This document shows positions 51,501 through 61,829 of a stretch of DNA of 64,000 nucleotides, piece by piece. The notes under the pieces were generated by a model. The model had not been told where the DNA came from. It made no database searches and saw nothing but the letters and a program-made list of their open reading frames with translations. How positions within the stretch are numbered: position 1 is the first letter of the stretch; the number at the start of each line of letters is the position of its first letter. A program made the position numbers and the translations under genes. This stretch comes from Azolla caroliniana (lineage: Eukaryota; Polypodiophyta), in assembly GCA_043228905.1 (NCBI GenBank), contig JBHGNT010000007.1:5022001-5086000 (forward strand), read 5' to 3'.

Positions 51501-54500
51501 TTGTTGAGGGAAGAGGCCATAGGAGAAGCATTGTTAAACAATATTGTATAAGATGAATATCTCGATGAAAGCATCAGGGAATAAAATGTGTCACAATTTT
51601 GATAAGAATGTTGAAGACTGAGAAGTGATATCTTGCATTTCTGAACTGTTGCAGCTGATGGATTATACTTGGAAAAGTTGTCTGCTCACAAGTTCATATT
51701 ATTTGCTTTAAAATTTTGATAGCACATGTACATTCTCATCTGGAATGATTTTGGTTATTTGATTCTTGTTTAATTTCATGTCTATTGTTTTGGAGAGCTC
51801 TGCCCTAGAGATTGACATCATATATCTGAATTATTAGAGTTCTGATCCTGAATGCTAATTTTGATTTTCTATTTATTAGGATCCATATGCTCGTGCCCAA
51901 GCAGCTGGACAAGACTCCAATTTCAGTGGTGGTGCATTTTTCAACCCGGTTGGTATTTCTTGGTCATTCTAGTTTGGGCTAGTGCTAAGGTGTTGACTTG
52001 CAATAGTAGTTAAAAATTAAAAGGCACAGATGATGTATGTATTTACATCTATTTATCTTATATATGCATGAACATTTTTTTTGCGTATGCATATGCTGTA
52101 CCCAATTGAATAATAATTCTATTTACTGTGTCGTTCCTAAGGTTTGGTTTTGTTTTGAGAGTTCTGATCATTACAAATTGTCGTTTATATTTTATAACAT
52201 TCCTTATCTCTTGTATCTACAGATTCTGGAATTCATTTAAACTGAGAAACATTTTCTAGATGCTTCATATTTGAGATAATTTGTAGCCCAAGAAGTGACA
52301 ATCTTACTGACTCCTGGGAAAAGCTTTTCTGCTGAATAAGAATCTCATATATGATAAATTTTTCCTTTTTCTTTTTAAGCCTCCTAAATAAGCCAGGAAT
52401 TCCATTTATTTTCTCCTGTTATAAAATATATGCTATTAAAATCAGTATTTAGCGCCTTAATCAAATGCTGTTCGTATTTATTTTTGTTAAGCTTGTTTCA
52501 TGGCCTTTTCAATCTTCTATGGGTACATATGTTTCTAGAGATTATCTAAGTTTAGATGCTTCCCAAGGTACTGTCAAGTAAAGGTATTTGATTTTATTGT
52601 TCTATTAATTTAACCTTGAGACGGAATACGTTCTTCTAATCATGCAAATTATATTTCTGACCATGGAGGGGTGTGAGGCCGATGAGTATATATTATCTTT
52701 ATAATAATATGTATTGTATCTAATGCAACATGCAAATTTTAGCTTTTAAGATACATATCTTGATGCAGACTGCTAGAGTTCCTCAAGTTTCAAATAGTCG
52801 TATGTCACCCCTTCCCCCTGAGCCAGCAGCATTTGATCGAGATGTTACAGTTGATATACCACTGGGCAATACAAAGGTAAACGAAAATACTTAAATCTTA
52901 AGTGTTCCAATACTTCTGGATAATACTCATATCAGGGTCTCTATCAAGCAAAGGATATAATGTTTTCCATTTGACGGTGACAGGATTTAAAGAAGCGAGA
53001 GAAGGAACTGGAAGCCAGAGAAGCTGAGCTTAAAAAGAGGGAACAGGTATCCTTTTACTGATCCAGATTCCGTCTTTAATGAGGGTTGTTATTCACATAC
53101 ATCGCTTCTCTCTTTTAGGAACTCAAGAGAAAAGAGGAAGCAGCTGCAAGAGGTATTTTTTTATGTATCATGTGTTTCACTAAACTAAGATGCATCTGAT
53201 GCATTCCATCAAGGGCACAGAACTGTTATTGATGCATATATTTTTTTCAGCTGGAATTGTTCTGGAGGATAGGAATTGGCCACCGTTTTTCCCTCTTATC
53301 CATCATGATATTCCCAGAGAGATTCCAGCCCACTTGCAGAGAGTTCAATATTTTGCTTTTGCAAGCTGGTTAGGTATACATATGATTTCCTTGTTAATGG
53401 TTTGGGATCATATTTGATTTCAATGGTCTACAAAATTTTCTTGTTTTGACTACTATTACAGCTACTACTAGTTCTAACAATATTATTTGCAGGGATTGTG
53501 ACGTGTTTGGTTTGGAATGTCCTTGCTGTGACTGGTGCATGGATAAAACTAGATGCTCATGGTAAGAAACATGTTCACGATCCTATGTTATGCTTTTGGC
53601 ATCCATGTAAATTTAACCTATGTTATATTGTCGCAGATGTCAAAATCTGGTTTTTGGCTGTTATATATGCTATTTGTGGAATCCCTGGATCATTTGTACT
53701 TTGGTACAGGCCATTATATCGTGCCATGAGGTGTGTATTTATTTTAGATTTGTAGCTTTTTTTCTGTCTTTTGTAGACTGTAGTCTTGAGAATATTGATG
53801 TGGTCTATAAAAATCCTTATATGTTGGTTATATTTTAGGACGGAAAGTGCACTCAAATTCTCTTGGTTCTTTTTGTTTTATCTGGTAAGCTTGCTTGGTC
53901 TTCATATATGAAAGGAATATTGCATGCCAATGTGTACAAATAATTAATTTTGATATACTTCCATTTATGCACAGATTCATATTGGCTTTACAATATTTGC
54001 TGCTGTTGCTCCTCCAATTGTTTTCAGTCAGAAATCATTGACGTAAGAGAGCCAAAACATGCCATTTAAAATATCTTGTGTTATCAGGTTTTTAGGCCTT
54101 TTTAGTGCAACAAAACACCAAAATGCTGTAACTTTTTTGGTACAATATCCCTAACTTTTTAAGAATTACCAGAGTACTCCTCTATGGAACGAATGTGCTA
54201 ACTACATGTGGTGGTATTCTGGTAGTTTTTGAGGACCTAGGCTATTCTGGTTACTTCACATTTGGCCTCTTTTATTTGTGTCAAACTTCCATTAAATCTA
54301 AATCCAGAGTTTTCCTCAGTGATGAATTTGTGGTTCTTATGTGGGGATAAGATGTGGACAAATATACTTCTGCATTATAAAATCTGGAAAATATAATTTG
54401 TGGCATAAAATTAGTAACTTGTAATAATATGAGTGGCATGCTTTTTTTTCAGAGGTATCCTACCCTTGATAGATATCATATCAAGTCAAGTTGGAATAGG

Positions 54501-54845
54501 AGTAAGTTCTCTCTCTCTCTTTAATATGCTTTCTTTTCTTTTCTTTCTTTAAAATACGCATATGATTTCCATTATACTGATGGGTTCTTTTCTTCTGATG
54601 TCATCAAAGATATTGTACCTCATTGGCTTTGCATTCTTTTCGTTGGAGGCTCTTTTAAGCCTCTGGGTCTTACAGGTAAGAAGAATATAAAAAGAGTTAT
54701 TTGTTCTTAAATCTATTATTCAGCTTAAATTTTTAATCTGAAATCTTGAGTTGCATTGTTTGTCTGGCAGCAAGTATACATGTATTTTAGAGGCTCTGGT
54801 AAGGCAGCAGAGCTCAAGCGCGAGGCTGTGAGAGCTGCTTTGTGA
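48585..54845 (+). CDS. SCAMP: Secretory carrier-associated membrane protein (SCAMP), 13 exons
   Basis: Exons: 48585-48638, 51880-51948, 52769-52876, 52984-53046, 53119-53152, 53251-53373, 53493-53561, 53637-53730, 53839-53884, 53975-54042, 54453-54501, 54610-54675, 54771-54845. They join in phase to 305 codons plus stop, all with GT-AG borders; the exon 2 donor (GTTGGT) is weak. The protein starts [17 protein letters not shown] with two NPF motifs (EH-domain binding), has a Lys/Glu coiled coil (about 78-109), the [13 protein letters not shown] block, four membrane segments (about 140-165, 177-196, 211-238, 256-280) and the conserved cytosolic E-peptide [10 protein letters not shown] (196-205). 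It ends [14 protein letters not shown]. SCAMPs are tetraspan proteins of post-Golgi, plasma-membrane and cell-plate vesicles. Plant members are usually a little shorter, about 280-290 aa. Intron 1 is 3.2 kb. Confidence 0.95.
48639..51879 (+). other. SCAMP intron 1, no gene seen
   Basis: A 3.2-kb AT-rich intron with GTAAGT donor and TTATTAG acceptor. It contains a short CT microsatellite near 49543-49571 and no recognisable mobile element or coding frame. The other long intron (51949-52768) is similar. Confidence 0.75.
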
Positions 54846-55112
54846 TAAATCCCATTCTCGTCAATGTATTCTCAACCATTGTTTTTATTTTTTTGTTGAT
54901 GGTAAATCCTCCCAAAAATCCAGCATATTCTATGTAATGTTTTTTTTCTCACAATGGAAAAGAGTCTAGGGTCATGAGTAAGTAGGCAAAAAACACATCA
55001 AAAGAGAGAAACATTATGTTCTTTTCTTTTATTAACCCTAGTGTAGGCTAGAAACAAAGAACGAAAGAATGAATGTCATGGGAAATGTGTTCTGGGAATG
55101 TATACCGAAGAA
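54846..55112 (+). other. SCAMP 3' UTR region
   Basis: T-rich sequence after the stop with TTTTTATTTTTTTG and TATTCTATGTAATG-like plant poly(A) signal contexts. No classical AATAAA was found close by, so the cleavage site is unknown. Confidence 0.5.
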
Positions 55113-55572
55113 GGAAGGATATTCTCCAAGTGTGAAAGAAGACAAACTGAAGACTTTCAGGATTGCAATGTGTTGTAGATATAGATAGGGTTGCCCTTGC
55201 TTCAACCTAAACCTTTTCTGTTAGGGTTACCCTTTCTTCATCCTTTTCCTTTGATGATAGTATCTATGTACAATGATTTAACACTTCTATGATATTTTCA
55301 AATTTTCCTCTTGTGGTGTATGGTCACTGGTGTATCGTTTATGGAAGGATATTCTCGAAGTGTGAAAGAAGACAAACTGACGATTTTCAGGATTGCAATG
55401 TGTTGTAGATATAGATAGTGTTACCCTTGCTTCAACCTAAACCTTTTCTGTTAGGGTTACCCTTTCTTCATCCTTTTCCTTTGATGATAGTATCTATATA
55501 CAATGATTTAACTCTTCTATGATATGTTCAAATTTTCCTCTTGTGGTGTATGGTTTACCGTTTATGTAATAC
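55113..55572. repeat. 230-bp tandem duplication downstream of SCAMP
   Basis: Copy 1 55113-55342 and copy 2 from 55343, both starting GGAAGGATATTCTC. They contain the TTCTGTTAGGGTTACCCTTTC block and end near GTGGTGTATGGT. They differ by a few substitutions and a small indel. A third, 23-bp partial copy (TTTTCCTCTTGTGGTGTATG) is at about 55725. Confidence 0.9.
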
Positions 55573-55744
55573 TTGAAGCGAAGTCCATCCTTTTTGTCTT
55601 TCCTCTCTCAATTTGTTGCTCATGCCCTTTGTTCTTTTATGTTTGGTATGAAAATGAAATAATTATCCATGTTCTTGGAAAACATGAAAATTATTCCCTT
55701 GTTTTTTTTTAAGTTGGAAATTTTTCCTCTTGTGGTGTATGGTT

Positions 55745-57115
55745 TATTTTCTTTGCGAACATTGCCGATTTCATCTTGTGGGAGTCAAGAATGAACATTT
55801 GGTCGTCTCTTTGTCCTCGTGTGATTAGTCGACCTTCCTTTTCAATGAAGCAACCAACATTATTGAATATGACTTGCATGCTTTGTTGCACAATTTGGTC
55901 GACTAAGACCAAGTTTTTCATTATGGTTGGTACATGCAAGATGTTCATGATATAGGCTTGGTTGCCTTCATCGCTGAACTAGACATTATTGATGTGTCGT
56001 ATTAGATGCGTGGTGTCATCTCTAGTCTCCACATGGTTGGGTCGTTCTGGCTCTCTCAAGTCTTGAAACCATTGTTGATGAGACATCATATGGTTTGAGG
56101 TGTTAGAGTTGACAATCACGCATCTTTTGCATCGGACATATTGGTTAGATTAGATGCTGTCACAAAGTTTGCTCTATGTAGCCACAATCATTATAGTCGG
56201 AATTTGAGGATTTGAGGCGTAGTTGGTGAGTTGTCGGCTTGTGAAAGTCGACTCACTTTTCTATTTTCAACACTTTGCCTCATAGTGGCTGAATTTGCCA
56301 CAATATCTACACTAGATAGAGTTGTTTTGTCAGCTTGGTTCGACATGATGGCTCCCCCTTCTACCAAATGCTCCTTCTTGCGTGTTTGTCATGTATTGCT
56401 GATAGTAGAAGTTGTGCTCATGGGATTGCCTTTGGTTGTATTGGCCTTGGCCAAATTGATCCCTTCTTCCATGTTCGCACTCTCTTCCTCCGTTCGAATT
56501 CGAATAGAGCATTTGACCTTCTGATGCATTGCCCCTCATTCAAACGTGGTTTTCGTCAACCAATAGCATCAATTGGAGATTGGAGGGAGGATCTTCCCTT
56601 TCGAGGACATCCATCCTTATTGTGTCAAATCGGGGTGCTAGGCCTTTGACGCATATTTGCACCATCCCGTCATTGTTAATGTTAACATTGATTGAGCTGA
56701 GGGAGTCGACGAGCTCCTTGATCTTCAAGGTGTAGATTGCGATCAACATGTCCCTTTGTTGAATATTATTCAACTCTTGACGGAGTTGAAGTTTCCTTGT
56801 AGTCGTGTTGGTTGCGAAGATCTTCTTGAGGTCCCCCCACGCTTCTTTTGACGTTTTGGCCTCTCGGATATAGCCGAGCATGTGATCATGATGAATGCAT
56901 GATGCAAGGCAATACAACACACGCACGACTTTTCACTTGCTCCCATGTTGGGTAGTCTACGTGTGCTAGGTTGGGTTGAGATTCTGTGCTCCTTCTACAT
57001 AACTCCAATAGACTTGGCCGACAAGGTATTGGTGTATCTTGTATTCCCAAGATGCAAAGTTGATTCTATCCAGCTTTTCATTGGGAAGAGAGTTGCCCAT
57101 ATGAGTGTTCATGAT
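55745..57115 (-). pseudogene. Copia N gag and protease
   Basis: Gag starts near 57113 (MNTHMGNSLPNEKLDRINF), has the block DHMLGYIREAKTSKEAWGDL and TTTRKLQLRQELNNIQQRD (56540-56926), a glycine/glutamine-rich knuckle region (56330-56539), a decayed protease (NHMMSHQQWF region near 56090), and NILHVPTIMKNLVLVDQIV (55709-55948). Stops and frameshifts occur between. Confidence 0.82.
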
Positions 57116-57269
57116 GGTCGTCTGGTTGGAGTTATTATCCTTCTTCTGCTTTGGGATACGAATTGTGTAGAGTTTCTACTACAACGATCAACCAGTTCTT
57201 TGTGAACATTGGCGTAGCCATACCACACATGGGTGGGCTTTGATCAAGCTACCAATTGCTCTAATACCA

Positions 57270-57306
57270 TGTAAGGAATTGGAATGATTCTCTGCATCGG
57301 AAGTGA

Positions 57307-57343
<37 letters not shown>

Positions 57344-57618
57344 ACAAAAGTATACACTGGAAAATTGTATATTAACAAGAATGACCAACCATTACAAAGA
57401 AGAGGAGTAGGTGCTTATATAGTCACCTTCTCCCTATACTCTTTTACTACAACTACCTCTTGGGAAAGAGGTGGAGACTTAACTACCTACTAACTATGTG
57501 TCATAGGAGTTAAGTTCTATGACACATTAGTTATTATACAAAGTGGTGGGGTGTTCACACACTTGGATGCTCCTAGGGTGTGTTCCCACACTAGGGAATT
57601 TGAGTTTGATTCTTAATA
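57270..57618 (-). repeat. 5' LTR of copia N
   Basis: Plus-strand ends TGTAAGGAATTGG and GATTCTTAATA. It has (TG)n(GA)n as in C, and the terminal CA is mutated to TA. Confidence 0.78.
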
Positions 57619-57629
57619 GTATATAATGT

Positions 57630-58560
57630 ATGGTTTATCCTTATTTTGAGTGTTTTTGGCAAAGTTAACCTTTGTTTTCTAATGACTCATGAGTAAACTC
57701 TATGCCCCAAGACATTCGTAGCTTTTGTGCATCTTTCAAAGTATTCGTTAAAAGAAGAACAAAAGTACTTGTGCTAGTTAAAAAAACCAAAACATATCCC
57801 ACCTCATAAATTCAAGAATTTATAGGCATATTTTCACTTGGTACTTCGAGGTCTTCTATATGTCTCCAACAATGATCATGGAGCAACTTATCAAAAGCTT
57901 TCTTGAAGTCTACGAATAAAGAATACAATCTCTTCATCTTGCTAACAAATTTATTCCTTTAGCTCTTAAAGAGTGAAAATGTAATCAATGATGTTGTGAT
58001 GTTTTCAAAACTTGTTTGTCTACATGTACTAGTTCCTAGTTCCGCTTCCATTACATATCCTAATAACTTTGTCATAAGAGAGACTACCATGATTGTCCAA
58101 AAATTATTTATATCTCATCCTTTATCTAAGGACTTGGTTCAATTTATACATGAGTTGGTATGCCTTGTTTAGCACATTAACAAACACATCACTTCAATTT
58201 TTTCCTACCACATATTCCCTTTCTCATATATTAAACATTTCAATATTGGTATCTTTAAGGCCTCCTACCTCATGAGTGGCCAAATTTCCAAACCCTATGT
58301 ATACATCCTTAGTAGTAACGAAGAAGATATATATTAAAGAGAACCATAACATACAATCTTTCCCACATTTGGGTGGTGCTCATATAGGTTATGGAAGTCC
58401 ATAAGAGGTAAGTTACCATAACTCTTAACGCACTCCCCTTGTAGGTTTCTCCAACACTTAGAGAGAGGTGTGTGCTTATAATGCAAAGCAAAGCAATTGC
58501 CATGATAGTGACATGGTTTTTCCCCTATACGGGAACATGTCACGAACTTTGAGAAAGAGG
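57630..58560 (-). pseudogene. Decayed LINE ORF2 fragment
   Basis: Nucleotide similarity by eye to 3430-4480 of the intact LINE, same strand: AAGCTTTTGTGCATC, CATATTTTCACTTGGTAC, TATCAAAAGCTTTCTTGAAGTCTACGA, then AGAGAACCATAACATACAATCTTTCC and the GGTAAGTTACCATAACTCT block. It covers the RT and the linker before it. Many stops and indels show that it is old. Confidence 0.82.
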
Positions 58561-59144
58561 AAGAAATCATGAAAAATAACTTTTTACGGGGAATCCTCTG
58601 TCTCTCTTCAAAGCATTACTAAATTATCAAAATTACATATAACAGTTTTAGCTTAGCACTGCCTTAGTTATGATCCAAGTTTTTCTAATAATCCCGAGTC
58701 CAAATGTCATTATATATGCATTGTCATTCTTGGATATCACTATAGCATCTAGTTGTTGAACAGATAACCTTCTCATCTCGGTCTTAAAACATCACAAAAC
58801 AAATCTATAACTTCTTTACCAAATGCCACTATGAAGTATAGAAGTTGAATGCATAAAACAACCTTATTAATTGAGGTACCAATACTTACACGTCTTTTAT
58901 TCTTTCTTGCGAACCGATTTATTGTCGAATTGAACTAAACCTACTTTATCTCTTTGTAGGACGACCTTACCAACTGATCTACAACTACTTTATTGGATGT
59001 GATTGTAGAGCATAGGGTGGTTGTCGAATGAACGACCTTCTCATCTCCATACAATGAGTTTCAACAACGATGTTGTGGATGGCTGGAAGTCATGGAATCG
59101 AGAGAGAACCTGAGTTTGAGCTGAATTTTTCAAAAACATGGGAT
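58561..59144. other. Intergenic, nothing recognised
   Basis: AT-rich sequence with no coding frame or repeat end that I can support. Confidence 0.5.
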
Positions 59145-59385
59145 GGGCCAAACCTATAAGATCATATACGGATCATATTCGATTTTGCCAGGGGTTGGGC
59201 CAATCCTATAAGATCATATATGGAACATATTCGATTTGCGAGGGGTCGGGCCAATCCTACAAGATCATATACGGAACATATTCGATTTTTGGTAGGGGTC
59301 AGGCCAAACCTCTAAGGTCATATATGGATCATATTCGATTTTGCCAGGGGTGGTTGGGCTAATCCTATAAGATCATATTCAGCTC
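59145..59385. repeat. Minisatellite, about five 51-55 bp units
   Basis: Units begin GGGCCAA(T/A)CCTATAAGATC at 59145, 59197, 59248, 59301 and 59356. Each contains CATATTCGATTTTGC. An open frame through them is a by-product of the period. Confidence 0.92.
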
Positions 59386-59405
59386 TCCAAGGGACTATAC
59401 GATAG

Positions 59406-59458
<53 letters not shown>
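59406..59458. repeat. (CT)n(CA)n microsatellite
   Basis: TCTCTCTC run followed by a CACACA run of about 32 bp. It lies 760 bp upstream of the F-box gene start. Confidence 0.93.
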
Positions 59459-59460
<2 letters not shown>

Positions 59461-59739
59461 CACTCACCATTGGCTATACCCGTCACATAGATCGCAATCG
59501 GTCTGCTGTAGACGCTAAAAAAGATATCTATCCATCGATAGATATGCATGGATTGTAGATACATACATACATGATACATATATATATGTGTGTGTATCCT
59601 TGTGTTTGTGAAGAGGGCTCTCTTTAGGAGTTTCTTTTGTTTGTATCCTTTGGAATCATCAATCAAAGTTCAATTTCCAATAGAGAAAAAGACATTATAA
59701 TAGAAGTACTCACTCAACTCACTCACTTTCCCAAAAACA

Positions 59740-59874
59740 ATGGCTCCTAAATCTTCTTGTCTTGTCTTCTTCTTCTTCTTCTTCTTCTTCTTCTCCTCCT
59801 CCTCCTCCTTTCCTCTTCTTCTGCTTCTTGACTGCTTTCCCACCCATTCTTCCTGTGCACCTCAAAAACCCTAA
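59740..59874 (+). CDS. Candidate upstream ORF before the F-box gene
   Basis: 44 codons from an ATG in good context (AACAATGG). The product would be MAPKSSCLV followed by a poly-Phe, poly-Ser and Leu-rich run. It lies 346 bp before the F-box ATG and would only matter if the transcript starts upstream of it. It may simply be a pyrimidine-rich leader read as codons. Confidence 0.3.
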   Translation: MAPKSSCLVFFFFFFFFFSSSSSFPLLLLLDCFPTHSSCAPQKP

Positions 59875-59887
59875 TTCACCCATTACA

Positions 59888-59904
59888 CCCCCCCCCCCCC
59901 CCCC
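59888..59904. repeat. 17-bp poly-C run
   Basis: An uninterrupted C17 (G17 on the other strand) within the likely 5' leader of the F-box gene. A G-quadruplex or i-motif is possible, and such runs are also prone to sequencing error. Confidence 0.85.
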
Positions 59905-60156
59905 TCTTCTGTCATTCACCTTGATTGATGCAGAGGAAAAATGGAGAGGTGGATCAGGAAACGAAGACCACACACTCCATATTCCTAACACGCTAATAAT
60001 TCACTTTCCCCTTTCTTGGCATCCGGTACCCCATTCATTAGGTTATCTGACAAAATTAGAAATTCGCAGCAGAAACAAAGAAAACAGAAGAAAGAACAGG
60101 GAAATGTTTTGATTGCTATTCATTCATACAAGAGATTTTGTTTCCTGTTTTAAAAA

Positions 60157-60180
60157 TTATATATATATATATATATATAT
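60157..60180. repeat. (AT)n microsatellite
   Basis: About 12 AT units, 40 bp before the F-box start codon. Confidence 0.93.
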
Positions 60181-60219
60181 CTTCAATCTCTGTGTTAGAA
60201 ATTGCTTAATAGATTTGGT

Positions 60220-61611
60220 ATGGGATCGATCGGATCGGATGGGGTGAATAATGGAGTCCAGGATCTGTCGCTGGCCCTCCCGGACGAGATTCTGGAGAAG
60301 ATCCTGGCCCTCCTCCCCATCTCCTTCATCTTCCGGGCGAGGGCAGTGTGCAGGAGATGGAATTCCATCACAACATCATCTCCGCGATTCTTCTCTTCAT
60401 GCAGCCATGGCTGCACCTCCACCTCCACCTCCACCTCCTCCTCACAGCCATGGTACTTCATGTTCAAGGAGTCTCAGAAGAGCTCCCAAGGATTGGTGTA
60501 CGACCCGGCATCCAAGAAGTGGCACAACTTCAGTCTCCCATCCCACCAAGCAGTAGCCATGGCCCATGATCCTACAGATGCTGCTTGTGCAGGCAGCAGC
60601 AGTAGCCATTATGTAGCCTACTCCAATGGAGTGGCGTGCTTCGCCGAGCATTCGCAGGGCCGGCTTGGGCTCTACCTGCTCAACCCGATGACGAGGGAGT
60701 GGCGGAAGGTTCCGGAAGACAGGCGGTCGGAGCGGCGGAAGGTTCCGGAAGAAGAAGAAGATGGGCGGTTGGAGCAGCGGAAGGTTCCGGAAGAAGAAGA
60801 TGGGCGGTCGGAGATGTGGAAGCTTCCGGAAGAAGAAGAGGGGCGATCGTCGGACCACTACTATGCGGTCTCGATGAGGGTGGAGGAGGATCTGGTTTCG
60901 GCTTCGGTGGTGATGGCGGTGGCCAAGTCGAGGCAGTTGATCCCCGATGACTACTCGAGATGGAGATTGAGTGTGGAGGTGTTGGATCCGGGGGGTTGGA
61001 GGACAGCCGCGAGCGAGGTGCTGGAGGGGTGGAGGGGCGGAGAGAATAGCGCCATTACGAGCGATGGCTTGTTCCATTGCGTGGTGCACTCCACTGCCAT
61101 GGTGGGCGGCCCGGACAATGCCCGGTCCCGCCACGCCCTAGTCTCGTACAACCTCTCAGCCTCGGGCCCAGGATCGGGCTCGGATGCCCGTGTCGGCTTC
61201 ATTCCCATGCCGTGCTCCTTAACTTGTGCCAAGCTCATGAACTGTGATGGCAAGCTCATCATGGTCGGGGGCATTGGCAAGTCGGACGTGGTCAAGGGCA
61301 TCGGGGTGTGGGAACTCGTGGGCCCCACCAATGAGTGGAAAGAGGTGTCTAGGATGCCCAACAAGTTCTTCCGTGGGTTCGGCGAGTTCGACGATGTGTT
61401 CTCAAGTAGCGGGACCAAGGGCCTCGTCTACATCCACGCGTTCGGGAGCCCCCAGTTGCTCATCTTCTCGCTCGAAGATCGCTCTTGGAGATGGTCACAG
61501 AAATGCCCCATGGTGAAGAAGCACCCTCTCCATCTCTTCACTGGGTTTTGTTTTGAACCAAGGCTTGGATGCATCCCCTTGGGCCCGGAGCACTTGAAGA
61601 AGAAAGCCTAA
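60220..61611 (+). CDS. HWS: F-box protein, HAWAIIAN SKIRT-like
   Basis: 463 aa, intronless, G+C-rich unlike its surroundings. The start chosen is the ATG at 60220 (MGSIGSDG). The F-box spans about residues 17-53: LPDEILEKILALLPISFIFR, then RAVCRRWNSI. The rest matches the kelch-like body of the HAWAIIAN SKIRT (At3g61590) family: QPWYFMF, GLVYDPASKKWHNFSLP, GWRGGENSAI, FIPMPCSLTCAKLMN, IMVGGIGKSDVVKGIGVW, FFRGFGEFDDVF and the end block RWSQKCPMVKKHPLHLFTGF. HWS is an SCF ubiquitin-ligase substrate adaptor that limits organ growth, affects floral-organ abscission and influences the microRNA pathway in Arabidopsis. An acidic repeat expansion at 161-212 is unusual. Paralogy cannot be excluded. 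Confidence 0.9.
   Translation: MGSIGSDGVNNGVQDLSLALPDEILEKILALLPISFIFRARAVCRRWNSITTSSPRFFSSCSHGCTSTSTSTSSSQPWYFMFKESQKSSQGLVYDPASKKWHNFSLPSHQAVAMAHDPTDAACAGSSSSHYVAYSNGVACFAEHSQGRLGLYLLNPMTREWRKVPEDRRSERRKVPEEEEDGRLEQRKVPEEEDGRSEMWKLPEEEEGRSSDHYYAVSMRVEEDLVSASVVMAVAKSRQLIPDDYSRWRLSVEVLDPGGWRTAASEVLEGWRGGENSAITSDGLFHCVVHSTAMVGGPDNARSRHALVSYNLSASGPGSGSDARVGFIPMPCSLTCAKLMNCDGKLIMVGGIGKSDVVKGIGVWELVGPTNEWKEVSRMPNKFFRGFGEFDDVFSSSGTKGLVYIHAFGSPQLLIFSLEDRSWRWSQKCPMVKKHPLHLFTGFCFEPRLGCIPLGPEHLKKKA
60700..60856 (+). repeat. Coding minisatellite in the F-box gene
   Basis: Four degenerate units of about 14-16 codons, each with (R/W)K(V/L)PEEEE(D/E)GR and GGAAGGTTCCGGAAGAAGA at DNA level. They lie in the linker between the F-box/first kelch part and the rest. 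All unit lengths are multiples of three, so the frame is kept. Confidence 0.9.
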
Positions 61612-61734
61612 AGATGGTCGCAAAAGTGTCCCATTGTGAAGAAGCAACCTTTCCATCTTTTCAGTGGGTTTTGTTTTAAACCTAGGCATGGATGCATCCC
61701 CTTGAGGCCCAAGCACTTGAAGAAGAAAGCCTAA
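61489..61734 (+). repeat. 123-bp tandem duplication of the F-box gene's 3' end
   Basis: Copy 1 (61489-61611) is the last 41 codons including the stop. Copy 2 (61612-61734) follows at once, in the same frame, with no internal stop and its own TAA. Copy 2 still reads RWSQKCPIVKKQPFHLF and ends KHLKKKA. Confidence 0.93.
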
Positions 61735-61778
61735 AGAATAATGATTGAGATGATAATTGTTTGGTAGTGTTCATTTTG

Positions 61779-61829
<51 letters not shown>

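Larger units (their letters stand above)
55727..57618 (-). mobile_element. Copia element N, 5' half only
   Basis: 5' LTR 57270-57618, primer site TGGTATTAGAGC (57258-57269 reversed), gag, knuckle region and protease/GAG-pre-integrase on the minus strand. Everything 3' of about 55727 is missing. A diverged relative of C and D. The truncated end abuts the SCAMP downstream repeat. Confidence 0.85.

Noticed and set aside
53190-53838. Separate small genes around the SCAMP middle exons
   Set aside because: These frames are SCAMP exons running on into introns. The spliced model explains them.
59138-59362. 74-codon frame with regular repeats
   Set aside because: By-product of the 51-55 bp minisatellite. 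Periods are not all multiples of three, so the frame is not maintained as a protein repeat.
59145-59385. CRISPR-like direct repeats
   Set aside because: Units are contiguous and diverged with no unique spacers, and the sequence is eukaryotic.
60442-61134. 230-codon antisense frame opposite the F-box gene
   Set aside because: It follows from the high G+C codon use of the sense gene. No motif and no separate promoter.
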